From NCBI GenBank assembly GCA_050951605.1, contig JBMNJJ010000009.1, positions 1 through 64,000 of the forward strand: a DNA stretch of 64,000 nt. The letters are read 5' to 3'. The notes under the pieces are model-generated. The model was not told the origin of the DNA, did no database searches, and saw only the letters and a list, made by a program, of their open reading frames with translations. Source of the DNA: DUTS01 sp050951605. GTDB lineage: Bacteria > Bacillota > Peptococcia > DRI-13 > DTU073. Positions 8,499 through 16,353 of this stretch are shown piece after piece; positions within the stretch are counted from its first letter, which is position 1; each line of letters opens with the position of its first letter. Both the position numbers and the translations under genes were made by a program.

Positions 8499-10215
8499 AT
8501 GCGTGGTAAAACGATTGAGGAGATCAATCAGATTAAGGAAAAGGCATTAAAAGAAAATGAGCTACAAAGTAATTTTACCAAAGTATATGTCCACACGGGT
8601 ACTTGTGGAATTGCCTCCGGTGCTTTAGAAGTTTTAAATACGTTAAAAAAAGAAATAAAAGAGAATGGTTTAAAAAACATTAAGGTCATAACTACCGGCT
8701 GTGCCGGGATATGTTCTAAGGAACCTCTTCTTACTGTTGAGGTTCCGGGGCAGGAGCCGATCATTTATGAAAAGATAAATGAAGAAAAAGCACGTGAGAT
8801 TTTTAATAGTCATCTTGTGGGGAAAAAAGTTGTGCCGGAATATGCTTTTGCCAGAGGAATGGAAGTACAAATCAAAGAGAGAATCAAAAACAACGGTAAA
8901 ATGCCGAGGCAGGCGGTTGTTGATGAGCGTATTCCCGGCATTGAGGAGATTCCTTTTTTTAAACTGCAAGAACAAAGGGTAATGAGAAATAGAGGGCTGA
9001 TTGACCCTAAGAAAATAAATGATTATATTGCCAGAGACGGCTATCAAGGAGCGATTAAAGCTTTAACCGCAGATGACCTCTGCAGAAATAATCACTGAAG
9101 TTTTAGATGCGGGAATCAGAGGTAGAGGAGGAGCAGGTTTCCCTACAGGCTTAAAGTGGAAATTCGCGGCTCAGGAAGAAAACGAGATAAAATATGTTTT
9201 ATGTAATGCTGATGAAGGGGACCCGGGTGCTTACATGGACAGGAGCGTACTGGAAAGTGACCCTCATAGTGTAATTGAAGGCATGATTATTGCCGCCAAA
9301 GCTATCGGTTCTCATATGGGCTATATTTATTGCCGGGCAGAATATCCACTTGCCGTGGAAACACTGAATAGAGCCATAAAAAGTGCTAGGAATTATGGTT
9401 TATTAGGAAAAAACATTTTAGGTACCGGATTTGATTTTGACCTTGAAGTTTATGAAGGCGCCGGTGCTTTTGTCTGTGGTGAGGAAACAGCATTGATGAG
9501 GTCTCTTGAAGGTTTAAGAGGAAACCCCAGACCGAAGCCACCCTTCCCTGCCCATGCGGGACTCTGGGAAAAGCCGACGATCCTCAATAATGTAGAAACT
9601 TTTGCTAATATTCCTCAGATTATGGCCAAGGGTAGTGAATGGTTTGCCGGTATCGGAACGGAAAAAAGTAAAGGGACCAAAATATTTTCCCTTACGGGAG
9701 ATATTAATAATGTGGGCTGTGTGGAAGTGCCCATTGGTACTACTTTAAACACCATCGTCAATGAAATAGGTGGTGGGGTACTGACCGGTAAACATTTTAA
9801 AGCGGCGCAACTGGGAGGACCTTCCGGAGGTTGTATCCCTGTCCAACATATAGATGTGGCTGTAGATTATGAAACATTACAGGAGTACGGGGCCATAATG
9901 GGCTCAGGTGGTTTAATTGTCATCAGTGATGATAAATCCGCAGTAGATATTGCTAGATTTTTTATGGAATTTTGTCAAGATGAATCTTGTGGTAAATGTA
10001 TTCCGTGTCGTGAAGGAACTAAACAAATGCTGCATATTCTAAATAAAATTTGTGCCGGAAAAGCACAAAAAGAAGACCTGGATAAAATGGAAGAATTAGG
10101 TTATGTGATTCAAAAAACGGCTTTATGTGCCCTTGGTAAAACATCAGTCAACCCCGTTTTGAGTACGTTGCGTTATTTTAGAAATGAATATGAAGAAGCT
10201 ATTGCTAAAAATTAA
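8499..10215 (+). CDS. nuoF: NuoF/HydB-like NADH-binding flavoprotein subunit, split by a frameshift near 9072
   Basis: FMN, NADH and [4Fe-4S] subunit. The first segment (8499-~9072) has an N-terminal thioredoxin-like [2Fe-2S] domain (TGTCGIASGA, TTGCAGICS) as in hydrogenase and formate-dehydrogenase diaphorases. The second segment (from 9073, +1 frame) has the FMN/NADH core (RGRGGAGFPTG, NADEGDPGAYMDR, EGAGAFVCGEETAL) and the cluster motif SCGKCIPCREGT with a distant Cys. The frames join smoothly at GCTTTAACCGCAGATGACC if one base is skipped, so this is one gene. It lacks the C-terminal two-cluster ferredoxin of longer HydB proteins. An indel error is the simplest cause; a real separation into two polypeptides is less likely, because no ribosome site precedes 9073. 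Confidence 0.85.
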
Positions 10216-10233
10216 TTTAAAGAGGTGTGCTTG

Positions 10234-10719
10234 ATGATCTTTACAAAGGCTTTAAAATATGAGGATATCAAAAAAGAATTAGATAAAGAGCACGATATTA
10301 TTACTATTTTTGGGTGTGAAACTTGTGTCAGAGTGGCCGGAAGTGGTGGGGAAGAAAAAATGAAAGAGTTGGCCTTGAAATTAAGGAGTGAAGGCTTCCA
10401 GGTTGTGGATGGTTTTATGATTCCGGCTGTCTGTACTCCTAAAATCTTCTTGGCGAAATTAAATAAAGATGTAAATACTTTAATAGCATTGGCCTGCAGT
10501 GCCGGATTTGCTAATCTGCAAAGGTCTTATCCTGAATATAAAGTAGTGGAGACTACGGAAAATATAGGCTTAATGGTTACCGACACAGAAAAAAATATTA
10601 TTAAGGTAACGATACCTTATAAAAACCATGAAGATGAAGTAGGGCAAGAGTATGACTGTGAGACAGGAAAGAAAAGAAAGAGTAAGCAGGGCTTGCCCAT
10701 AATGGAGGTGGAAAAATAA
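10234..10719 (+). CDS. MetV-like (methylenetetrahydrofolate reductase C-terminal-type) cysteine protein
   Basis: About 161 residues resembling the small MetV/MTHFR_C-type domain: GCETCVR near residue 27, then VCTP and an ACSAG turn, giving four cysteines able to hold a metal centre or [4Fe-4S] cluster. It is a shorter paralogue of the N-terminal ~160 residues of the next gene (both start M-I, with K/R-A-L-x-Y-x-D). The position equivalent to the second CxxC-adjacent Cys is Ala here. Start ATG 10234, with GAGGTG at ribosome-site distance; the GTG at 10225 is part of that site. It lies 18 bp after NuoF and abuts the next gene, so it is probably a subunit of the same complex. The domain assignment is from motif recognition only. 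Confidence 0.68.
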   Translation: MIFTKALKYEDIKKELDKEHDIITIFGCETCVRVAGSGGEEKMKELALKLRSEGFQVVDGFMIPAVCTPKIFLAKLNKDVNTLIALACSAGFANLQRSYPEYKVVETTENIGLMVTDTEKNIIKVTIPYKNHEDEVGQEYDCETGKKRKSKQGLPIMEVEK

Positions 10720-11934
10720 ATGATTATCTCACTCCGTGCCTTAAGCTATGCTGACTTAAAGAAACAAATAGCAGCGGACGATAAAGTGGTAATTATTAGC
10801 TGTAATACTTGTGTCAAGGCTTGTGGAGTTGGCGGAAGGCAAAATATGAGTACACTGGAAAAGATGTTAAAGGCAGACGGGTATACGGTTTTAGGGAAAG
10901 ATTTAATCAGCATTGGCTGTACTTTAAACCTTGTTGAAAGACACAGACAGGACCCTAAAAAGAAAGAGATGTATGAGGCGGCTACAGTAATCATTCCGTT
11001 GATTTGTGAAGATGGTCTAAAAGCTGTGCAAGCCGTTTTTAGAGATAAAAAGGTTATTCCCATCGCTAAAACTTTAGGGACAGGAAACTTTACAATGGAG
11101 AGGGGTGTGGTTTTGACTCATCCTTTTGAAAGTACAGGATTAGCAAAAAATCTTGAAGGATATGACCTGTCCGAAGTTGCTGAAACCCTTAATTTATATG
11201 AATATTTCTTTGATGAAGATGAGGCGGCGGCACAGGAAGAAGAATATGTTACCGTGACTATTAATGGTGAACAGGTAACTGCTTTAAAAGGGCAAAATTT
11301 ATTAGAACTTTGTTTGGAAAATGATATTAATGTTCCTCACCTTTGTTATGACCCGGAATTATCAGAGGCGGGAGCATGTAGGTTATGTTTGGTAAAAATA
11401 AAGGGCAGAAGAGACCTTACGCCTTCCTGTTGTACACATGTGGAAGAAGGAATGGAAATTATAACAGAGGATGAAGAACTTTATAACTGCAGACGTGTAA
11501 TTTTGGAATTGGCCATGTCTTCCAAACATCATAATTGTCTTACTTGTTCCAAAGGAGTTCCTACACAGATTGGTAGTTGTGACTTTCAATCTCTGATTAG
11601 AAGTTTTGGCATTGAAAAAAGCAGGTATGAAGAAAATAAAGAAGAGGTACCGGTTGACAACTCCAGCCCTGTCATTGCTTATGACCCTAATAAATGTGTT
11701 TTATGTGGACGTTGTGTACGTGCTTGTGAAGAAATTGCCGGACAAGGTAATTTAGGGTTTATCAATAGAGGGCCGGAAACAGTAGTGGCGGCAGGACTTA
11801 ATGTTAAAATGAAACAAAGTGACTGTGCCGCTTGTATGGCTTGTGTTAACGTATGTCCCACCGGTGCGTTAACAGAAAAAGTACTTCATTTTAGAGGCAA
11901 GGACTGGAAACCAACTAAAGTATATTGTGGCTAA
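10720..11934 (+). CDS. MetV-like domain fused to NuoG/HydA-type ferredoxin module (no hydrogenase domain)
   Basis: A 404-residue electron-transfer protein. Residues 1-160 are MetV-like (SCNTCVKACGVGG, IGCTLN, PLICEDG). Residues ~175-255 form a plant-type [2Fe-2S] domain with exact NuoG spacing (C-x10-C-x2-C-x13-C). Then a His/Cys segment (HHNCLTC…GSC) resembles the His-ligated [4Fe-4S] motif but has ten residues between its second and third Cys, where the usual motif has about five. Residues ~310-385 hold a two-[4Fe-4S] ferredoxin (CVLCGRCVRAC, CAACMACVNVCP). It stops before any H-cluster or molybdopterin domain, so it is a wiring subunit. The fusion suggests electron exchange between NADH, via NuoEF, and a MetV-docking partner such as a methylene-THF reductase; that is inference. 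Confidence 0.8.
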   Translation: MIISLRALSYADLKKQIAADDKVVIISCNTCVKACGVGGRQNMSTLEKMLKADGYTVLGKDLISIGCTLNLVERHRQDPKKKEMYEAATVIIPLICEDGLKAVQAVFRDKKVIPIAKTLGTGNFTMERGVVLTHPFESTGLAKNLEGYDLSEVAETLNLYEYFFDEDEAAAQEEEYVTVTINGEQVTALKGQNLLELCLENDINVPHLCYDPELSEAGACRLCLVKIKGRRDLTPSCCTHVEEGMEIITEDEELYNCRRVILELAMSSKHHNCLTCSKGVPTQIGSCDFQSLIRSFGIEKSRYEENKEEVPVDNSSPVIAYDPNKCVLCGRCVRACEEIAGQGNLGFINRGPETVVAAGLNVKMKQSDCAACMACVNVCPTGALTEKVLHFRGKDWKPTKVYCG

Positions 11935-11948
11935 AGTTGACCCAAGAA

Positions 11949-11985
11949 AAAGGCTGTGTGAAAGTTTGCGTACACAGCCTTTTTT
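11949..11985 (+). terminator. Terminator of the NuoEF operon
   Basis: Stem GGCTGTGT/ACACAGCC (11952-11959 with 11972-11979), flanked by A and T runs (TTTTTT at 11980-11985). It lies between convergent operons. Confidence 0.85.
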
Positions 11986-12003
11986 GGTACTTGCAAACTA
12001 ATG

Positions 12004-13020
12004 TTAAAACAAGGTTAAAATATCTTCATAGATCTGTTTTTCTTCCTCGGGTGGCTGGAGCGAACTGATAACTTGTTTAATGTTTTGGGTTTTGAATTTT
12101 ACTCCCGGCAAAACAGCTGTAAGTTTGTCTACAAAAGAGGTATAAAGTGCATCTGAATATATTTTAACCTTATGGATATAACCATTTTTTAAATTTAAAC
12201 CTATTTGTATTTCACCCCAGGAAAATCTTTGTTCATAAGACACATCAAAAGCAGGACTCTCTCCGTAGGTCCAGGACCAGGAAGAGTATTTTTTATATAT
12301 TGGAGCGAAAGTAGCACCCAGAAGATGGTCTGTAGCCATATTTTCAGTAAACTTATGGGAGTTTGCAGTTTTGCCATAAAGTTGCTCAAAACAGTTAAAA
12401 ATGCTTAATTTTACTTTATCAACAGTAATCTCACGCTTAACAGAATGGAGATTAATAACTCTGGACTTTACAGAATCGATACCTTTGGAAATGATTTTTT
12501 CCTTGGAAGGTTGCAGATACTCTGAAAGTTTAGATAGATCGGAGTTGATAAGTATGGTGCCGTGGTGGTATGCTGCTTCGTCTTCAAAGTAATAGGCATT
12601 GCCGGAAAACTTTTTTCCCTTCAATAAGAGGTCATTTCTTCCGGAGAATTTAGCCTTAAGACCAAAAGAATTAACGGCTTGGAGAATAACAGTTAGCTGT
12701 TTTTTGAGGTCATAAAGCTCTTTTCTCATAATAAATGTAAAATTTAAATTACCCAAGTCGTGATAAACAGCTCCACCGCCGGATAATCTTCTAGCCAGTT
12801 TAACTCCTTCATGACTCATTTTGTTAATTTTACATTCTTGCCAGGGGTTTTGATTTCTACCGATCACCACGGTATTTTTGTTTTGCCAAAGATACAAGAT
12901 TACTTCATTTGCAGTAACATTGTCTAAAAGAAATTCTTCCAGGGCTAAATTAAACCAGGGGTTAAAACTTGTGGAGGTAACAAAGGTATTATTCTGAGCT
13001 TTCAATCTTAGCCAGGACAT
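12004..13020 (-). CDS. lplA: Lipoate-protein ligase A
   Basis: A 338-residue LplA: N-terminal FNPWFNLALEEFLL, the lipoyl-AMP site RRLSGGGAVYHDLGNLNF, KFSGRNDLLLKGKKFSGNA and HHGTIL, followed by the C-terminal accessory domain, so it is full length. It activates free lipoate with ATP and attaches it to a lysine on lipoyl domains. The start overlaps the end of the free lipoyl-domain gene by 32 bases, so the ligase and a likely substrate are translationally coupled. It is the last gene of a three-gene minus-strand operon (AhpD-like, lipoyl protein, lplA). Confidence 0.93.
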   Translation of the reverse strand: MSWLRLKAQNNTFVTSTSFNPWFNLALEEFLLDNVTANEVILYLWQNKNTVVIGRNQNPWQECKINKMSHEGVKLARRLSGGGAVYHDLGNLNFTFIMRKELYDLKKQLTVILQAVNSFGLKAKFSGRNDLLLKGKKFSGNAYYFEDEAAYHHGTILINSDLSKLSEYLQPSKEKIISKGIDSVKSRVINLHSVKREITVDKVKLSIFNCFEQLYGKTANSHKFTENMATDHLLGATFAPIYKKYSSWSWTYGESPAFDVSYEQRFSWGEIQIGLNLKNGYIHKVKIYSDALYTSFVDKLTAVLPGVKFKTQNIKQVISSLQPPEEEKQIYEDILTLF

Positions 13021-13231
13021 CTCCTATTTTAACTTTATCACCTTCAGAAACAACGATTTCGCTTATCGTGCCGTTAACTTTGGCTTTTATAGGAGTATTT
13101 CCTTTACCGGCTTCAATTTGACAAATCTTATCACCTATTTTCACTGTGTCGCCGACTTTTTTGGCGATTTTACCAACTTTACCTTCTTTTACATTGCCGT
13201 TTAATTTGTCAACTGTAATATCAGTAGTCAT
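12989..13231 (-). CDS. Stand-alone lipoyl (biotinyl/lipoyl-attachment) carrier protein
   Basis: Only 80 residues and almost entirely one lipoyl-type fold: two half-motifs, GDTVKIGDKI and GDKVKIGDVLAKIE, around the modification turn EAGKGN, with Lys43 as the candidate attachment site. The turn lacks the AMKM biotin motif, and the partner gene is a lipoate ligase, so lipoylation is more likely. No E2 catalytic domain is attached, so this is a free carrier like GcvH, though with a different sequence. It lies 36 bp after the AhpD-like gene and overlaps lplA. It probably shuttles a dithiolane to the neighbouring CxxC protein. Confidence 0.88.
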   Translation of the reverse strand: MTTDITVDKLNGNVKEGKVGKIAKKVGDTVKIGDKICQIEAGKGNTPIKAKVNGTISEIVVSEGDKVKIGDVLAKIESSE

Positions 13232-13267
13232 GATTGTTCACCTCATTACTTTTGCTTTTAATTTGTT

Positions 13268-13621
13268 TTATTGGAAGTCTTGTTCGAATTCATCAAGACT
13301 GTCTTTGAGCAAGGTAACAGTATAGGCCATTGCCGGTCCGCCACCGAAGGCTACGGAGACCATAGCAGCATCAAGAATTTCATCACGTGTGGCGCCGGCT
13401 TCAAGAGCTTTGTAAGTATGGTAAACTATGCAATAGACACATCTGTTATAAATAGCGATACCTACACTGATTAATTCTTTAGTTTTAGTATCTAAAGCAT
13501 TGTCTTGATAAACGGTACCCAATAAGTTCATAAAAGCTCCAACGGCGTCTTGTGTTGATTCACCTAGATTTTGCAGTCCTCCTGTAAAGGCATTTAACAT
13601 TTCTCTTGGATTATTAGCCAT
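13268..13621 (-). CDS. AhpD-like carboxymuconolactone decarboxylase family thiol protein
   Basis: About 117 residues, all-helical. It carries the exact AhpD signature E49-x11-C61-x2-C64-x3-H68 (KELISVGIAIYNRCVYC, then IVYH). In AhpD this site is a thiol oxidoreductase that takes electrons from lipoylated proteins. The start is the ATG at 13621 (M-A-N-N-P-R-E), with AAAGGA upstream; four more in-frame residues back to 13633 would place the start on top of the ribosome site. It is the first gene of the operon with the lipoyl carrier and lplA. No AhpC peroxiredoxin lies in the window, so the final substrate is open. Confidence 0.88.
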   Translation of the reverse strand: MANNPREMLNAFTGGLQNLGESTQDAVGAFMNLLGTVYQDNALDTKTKELISVGIAIYNRCVYCIVYHTYKALEAGATRDEILDAAMVSVAFGGGPAMAYTVTLLKDSLDEFEQDFQ

Positions 13622-13703
13622 AACTTTACACATCCTTTGCGTTAAATTATTTTAGATACATATAGAAATGCCCATTTTAAAAAATATTTATGTATTAAAA
13701 AAT

Positions 13704-13915
13704 TAAAACTCCTACAAAGGTGCGTGTTGCTCTTTTGGTAAGAGTTTTAATTTTGGGGAGTAGTTGTTTTTTATTTTACGGAAGAGGTTGCGGATAAGGT
13801 TCACAATATTGTTTACGTATGCTATAGTAAAAAATAAAAGGTAATGAAGTTTACCTTTTAAGCTAATGACTCTTACAAAGGTGTGTCGCTCTTTTTGTAG
13901 GAGTTTTAGTTTTAC
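13704..13915. repeat. Two similar imperfect stem-loops and a 10-bp hairpin upstream of the FetAB-like genes
   Basis: Stem-loop A (13704-13749) pairs TAAAACTCCTACAAAG with CTTTTGGTAAGAGTTTTA imperfectly. Stem-loop B (about 13867-13910) pairs ACTCTTACAAA with the later TTTGTAGGAGT. A and B also resemble each other in direct order (CTCxTACAAAGGTG … TAxGAGTTTTA). Between them lies a perfect hairpin, TAAAAGGTAA/TTACCTTTTA (13835-13844 with 13851-13860). It could be a structured leader of the exporter genes or a decayed repeat pair. Confidence 0.5.
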
Positions 13916-13934
13916 TTGCTGGGAGGCGTTGATA

Positions 13935-14591
13935 GTGGCTTTATTGGAATTGCAAAATGTATCATACCAAAATGAAAATAAAAGCATTCTCAAAAATATA
14001 TCATTACAAATAGATGCGGGTGATTATCTTTCTATTATAGGACCTTCGGGTAGTGGCAAAAGTACATTTTTGAAGCTTTGTGCTCATTTGTTAAGTCCTA
14101 CGGAAGGAAAGATTTTCTTTAAGGGGAAAGACTTTAGAGAATATAACCCGTTAGAGTTAAGGAGAAAGATTGGTTACTGTGCACAAACACCTTGTTTGTT
14201 TGGGGATACAGTGGAAGACAATCTTTCTTTCCCTTATTTAATAAGGAAGCAAAAAGTTGACTTAGCTAGAGTAGAAGCATTGTTTTCTAGTTTTAATCTG
14301 GACTTTGAATTTATGAAAAAGGATGTACAAAGTCTTTCCGGTGGTGAAAAACAGAGAATCGCTTTAATTAGAACATTGTTATTTAAACCGGAAATTCTTC
14401 TTTTAGATGAAGTAAGTTCAGCATTAGATGTTGCGAATACTTTATTTGTGGAAAAAGTCATTAGTTCCTTAAACAAAACAGGTACCACCGTTTTATGGAT
14501 AACTCATGACTTAGAACAGAGTAGAAAGTATGCTCATAAATTATTAACACTTGAAAATGGTGAAATCAAAGCATGGGAGGTTTTAAGATGA
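13935..14591 (+). CDS. fetA: FetA/YbbL-like ABC transporter ATP-binding protein
   Basis: A 218-residue ABC ATPase: Walker A GPSGSGKST, Q-loop CAQTPCLFGDTVEDN, signature LSGGEKQRIAL, Walker B ILLLDEVSSALD, and an H-loop in WITHDLEQS. I start at GTG 13935 (V-A-L-L-E-L-Q-N-V) because GGGAGG lies 8 bp upstream; the longer ATG at 13866 falls in the leader stem-loop. The short single-domain ATPase overlapping a YbbM-type permease is the FetAB/YbbLM pattern, linked in E. coli to iron export and oxidative stress. Substrate by analogy only. Confidence 0.83.
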   Translation: MALLELQNVSYQNENKSILKNISLQIDAGDYLSIIGPSGSGKSTFLKLCAHLLSPTEGKIFFKGKDFREYNPLELRRKIGYCAQTPCLFGDTVEDNLSFPYLIRKQKVDLARVEALFSSFNLDFEFMKKDVQSLSGGEKQRIALIRTLLFKPEILLLDEVSSALDVANTLFVEKVISSLNKTGTTVLWITHDLEQSRKYAHKLLTLENGEIKAWEVLR

Positions 14592-15352
14592 ATTCAGGGG
14601 CGGCGATTAGTATATCTTCTCTTTTTATGGCGTCTTCACTGGTGGTAGTTTCTCTTTTGTTTTCTTATTTTCAAAAATTAGGGTTGGAAAAAGAAACGTT
14701 AATCAGTGTGGGGAGAGCTATTATTCAGCTCATTATTGTAGGTTATATTCTTGAATATGTTTTCGGACAGCATAGTCCTGTGTTCACAACTTTACTACTT
14801 GTTTTTATGACCTTTAATGCTGCCTATAATGCGGCTAAAAGAGGGAAGAGGATTAGGAATGGTTTATTGATTTCTTTTGTTTCTATAGCCCTAGGAGCAA
14901 TTATTACTTTATCTGTGCTTTTGTTATCCGGAGCGATACAATATGAGCCGTTTCAAATCATTCCCATTGGGGGCATGATTATCAGTAATGCCATGATAGC
15001 CTTAGGACTTTGTTACCGGCGCTTGACTTCTGATTTTAAAGATAAAAGAGAAGAAGTAGAAGCAAAATTAGCTTTAGGAGCAGATATTTTACCAGCATCT
15101 TTGGAGATAATTAGGGATGCTATTCGTACGGGAATGTTACCTATGATTGATTCGGCTAAGACTTTGGGAATTGTTGCTTTGCCCGGTATGATGACCGGGC
15201 TTATTTTAGCGGGAGTGTCCCCCGTAATGGCTATTCGTTATCAGATTATGGTTACTTTTATGATGCTATCGACCACGGCGATTGCTTCTTTTATGGCTTG
15301 CTATTTAGCTTATCGAACTTTCTTTAACCAGAGGAAACAGCTGATTAATTGA
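14588..15352 (+). CDS. fetB: FetB/YbbM-like ABC transporter permease (UPF0014 family)
   Basis: A 254-residue membrane protein with several hydrophobic helices and UPF0014 features (SVGRAIIQLIIVGYILEYVF, NAAYNAAKRGKRI, GGMIISNAMIALGL, GMLPMIDSAKTLGIVALPGMM, TGLILAGVSPVMAIRYQ). Start ATG 14588 overlaps the ATPase stop (ATGA) and follows GGGAGG. The stop lies inside the TTGACA of a repeated leader element. A partial copy of the 3' end recurs at 19269-19456. Confidence 0.87.
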   Translation: MNSGAAISISSLFMASSLVVVSLLFSYFQKLGLEKETLISVGRAIIQLIIVGYILEYVFGQHSPVFTTLLLVFMTFNAAYNAAKRGKRIRNGLLISFVSIALGAIITLSVLLLSGAIQYEPFQIIPIGGMIISNAMIALGLCYRRLTSDFKDKREEVEAKLALGADILPASLEIIRDAIRTGMLPMIDSAKTLGIVALPGMMTGLILAGVSPVMAIRYQIMVTFMMLSTTAIASFMACYLAYRTFFNQRKQLIN

Positions 15353-15441
15353 CAAGAAAAAGAAATCTGTTAAAATATAGCATATATGGAAGAGCAGTGT
15401 TAGAAAAAGGCTATGGGAATTTTATTTCAATAGCCTTTTTC
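15349..15441 (+). promoter_or_regulatory. Leader element copy 1: promoter plus hairpin
   Basis: TTGACA (15349-15354), 16-bp spacer, TAAAAT (15371-15376), then a 12-bp hairpin GAAAAAGGCTAT/ATAGCCTTTTTC (15403-15414 with 15430-15441) before the AGGAGG of the stalk-domain gene. The promoter's TTGA supplies the stop codon of the preceding gene. Related elements occur at 19453, 39817, 47837 and 50258. Confidence 0.7.
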
Positions 15442-15462
15442 TTTGTTGAGGAGGAAGAAATA

Positions 15463-16353
15463 ATGAAGAAAAAGAGAGTCATGATTTTGCTTTTGGGAGT
15501 AATGTTGGGGTTAGCTCTACCTGTTTGGGCTACTACACCTGATGTACGTGTTTATGTGGATGAGGTAGAAGTAGTTTTTCCTGACCAAAAACCATTGATC
15601 AATGCCGATAATCGTACTTTAGTACCACTTAGATTTGTTTCTCAGGCTTTAGGTGGTAAGGTAGAGTGGTTTAAAGAGACGAAAACAGTAGAGATGAAGC
15701 ATGCAGGAGAAACAATCTTGCTGACAGTCGGCGAGAGGTTTGCCCGCAAAGGCCAGGAAAAAATCACTCTCGATACAACAGCAACAATTATGGGGGATCG
15801 CACCATGGTACCTTTGCGTTATGTGAGTGAATGCTTGGGTGCTCATGTTTACTGGAATGGAACTAAACGAAAAGTATTTATTACGACCCAATTGCCTTCC
15901 GTTAATGAGTTTGTGGGGCTTCCTTTTAAACCCAGTGATTTGCCTTTTAAAGGGGGAAGCAGGCCTTTAGAACGTTCAGACCTACCTTCAGCAAGGATTC
16001 AATATGTAAAAGTTTCAGAGTTGCCAGTAAAATTAAGTAAAAATTATACGATATATGACGTTAATGTTGATACTAAATATATATACATAAAACAGTTTTG
16101 TGATGTTAAAATTCCGGCTCCTTTATATATGGTAGAAAATGGGCAATTAAACAGGAATAGATGTTATACAAGTGATTTTCAAGAAAGTGTTGTTTTTACT
16201 TATAAATATCCTGTGCAGTCGAGATTAGAACAAGCGACGGGAGATAAGCCTGTAGATCTAAGTAAAATTGAAGGTTTTACTTTACACACGCTTAGTGATG
16301 GTAATTTTAGAATGCTAGTCATTGAGAATCCTCTTTACCAAGGAGGAGAATAG
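15463..16353 (+). CDS. Secreted stalk-domain (copper amine oxidase N-terminal-like) protein, copy 1
   Basis: A 296-residue exported protein. Signal peptide at ~1-22 (MKKKRVMILLLGVMLGLALP, ending near VWA). Stalk/CuAO-N-like domain at ~25-140, with the typical tandem RTLVPLRFVSQALGG and RTMVPLRYVSECLGA motifs. The remaining ~150 residues are unrecognised and differ most between the two copies. Start ATG 15463 follows GAGGAGGAAG; the longer in-frame ORF from 15349 runs through the promoter and hairpin and is not real. It overlaps the CARDB gene by one base. Stalk domains are common in Clostridia surface proteins; a wall or oligomerisation role is a guess. Confidence 0.82.
   Translation: MKKKRVMILLLGVMLGLALPVWATTPDVRVYVDEVEVVFPDQKPLINADNRTLVPLRFVSQALGGKVEWFKETKTVEMKHAGETILLTVGERFARKGQEKITLDTTATIMGDRTMVPLRYVSECLGAHVYWNGTKRKVFITTQLPSVNEFVGLPFKPSDLPFKGGSRPLERSDLPSARIQYVKVSELPVKLSKNYTIYDVNVDTKYIYIKQFCDVKIPAPLYMVENGQLNRNRCYTSDFQESVVFTYKYPVQSRLEQATGDKPVDLSKIEGFTLHTLSDGNFRMLVIENPLYQGGE

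Noticed and set aside
9060..9085. Programmed +1 frameshift in nuoF
   Set aside because: No slippery run or downstream structure as in prfB, and many unrelated genes here show the same +1 break, so an artefact is more likely.
10720..11934. [FeFe]-hydrogenase assignment for the NuoG-like protein
   Set aside because: The protein ends after the ferredoxin domain; none of the H-cluster Cys motifs are present.
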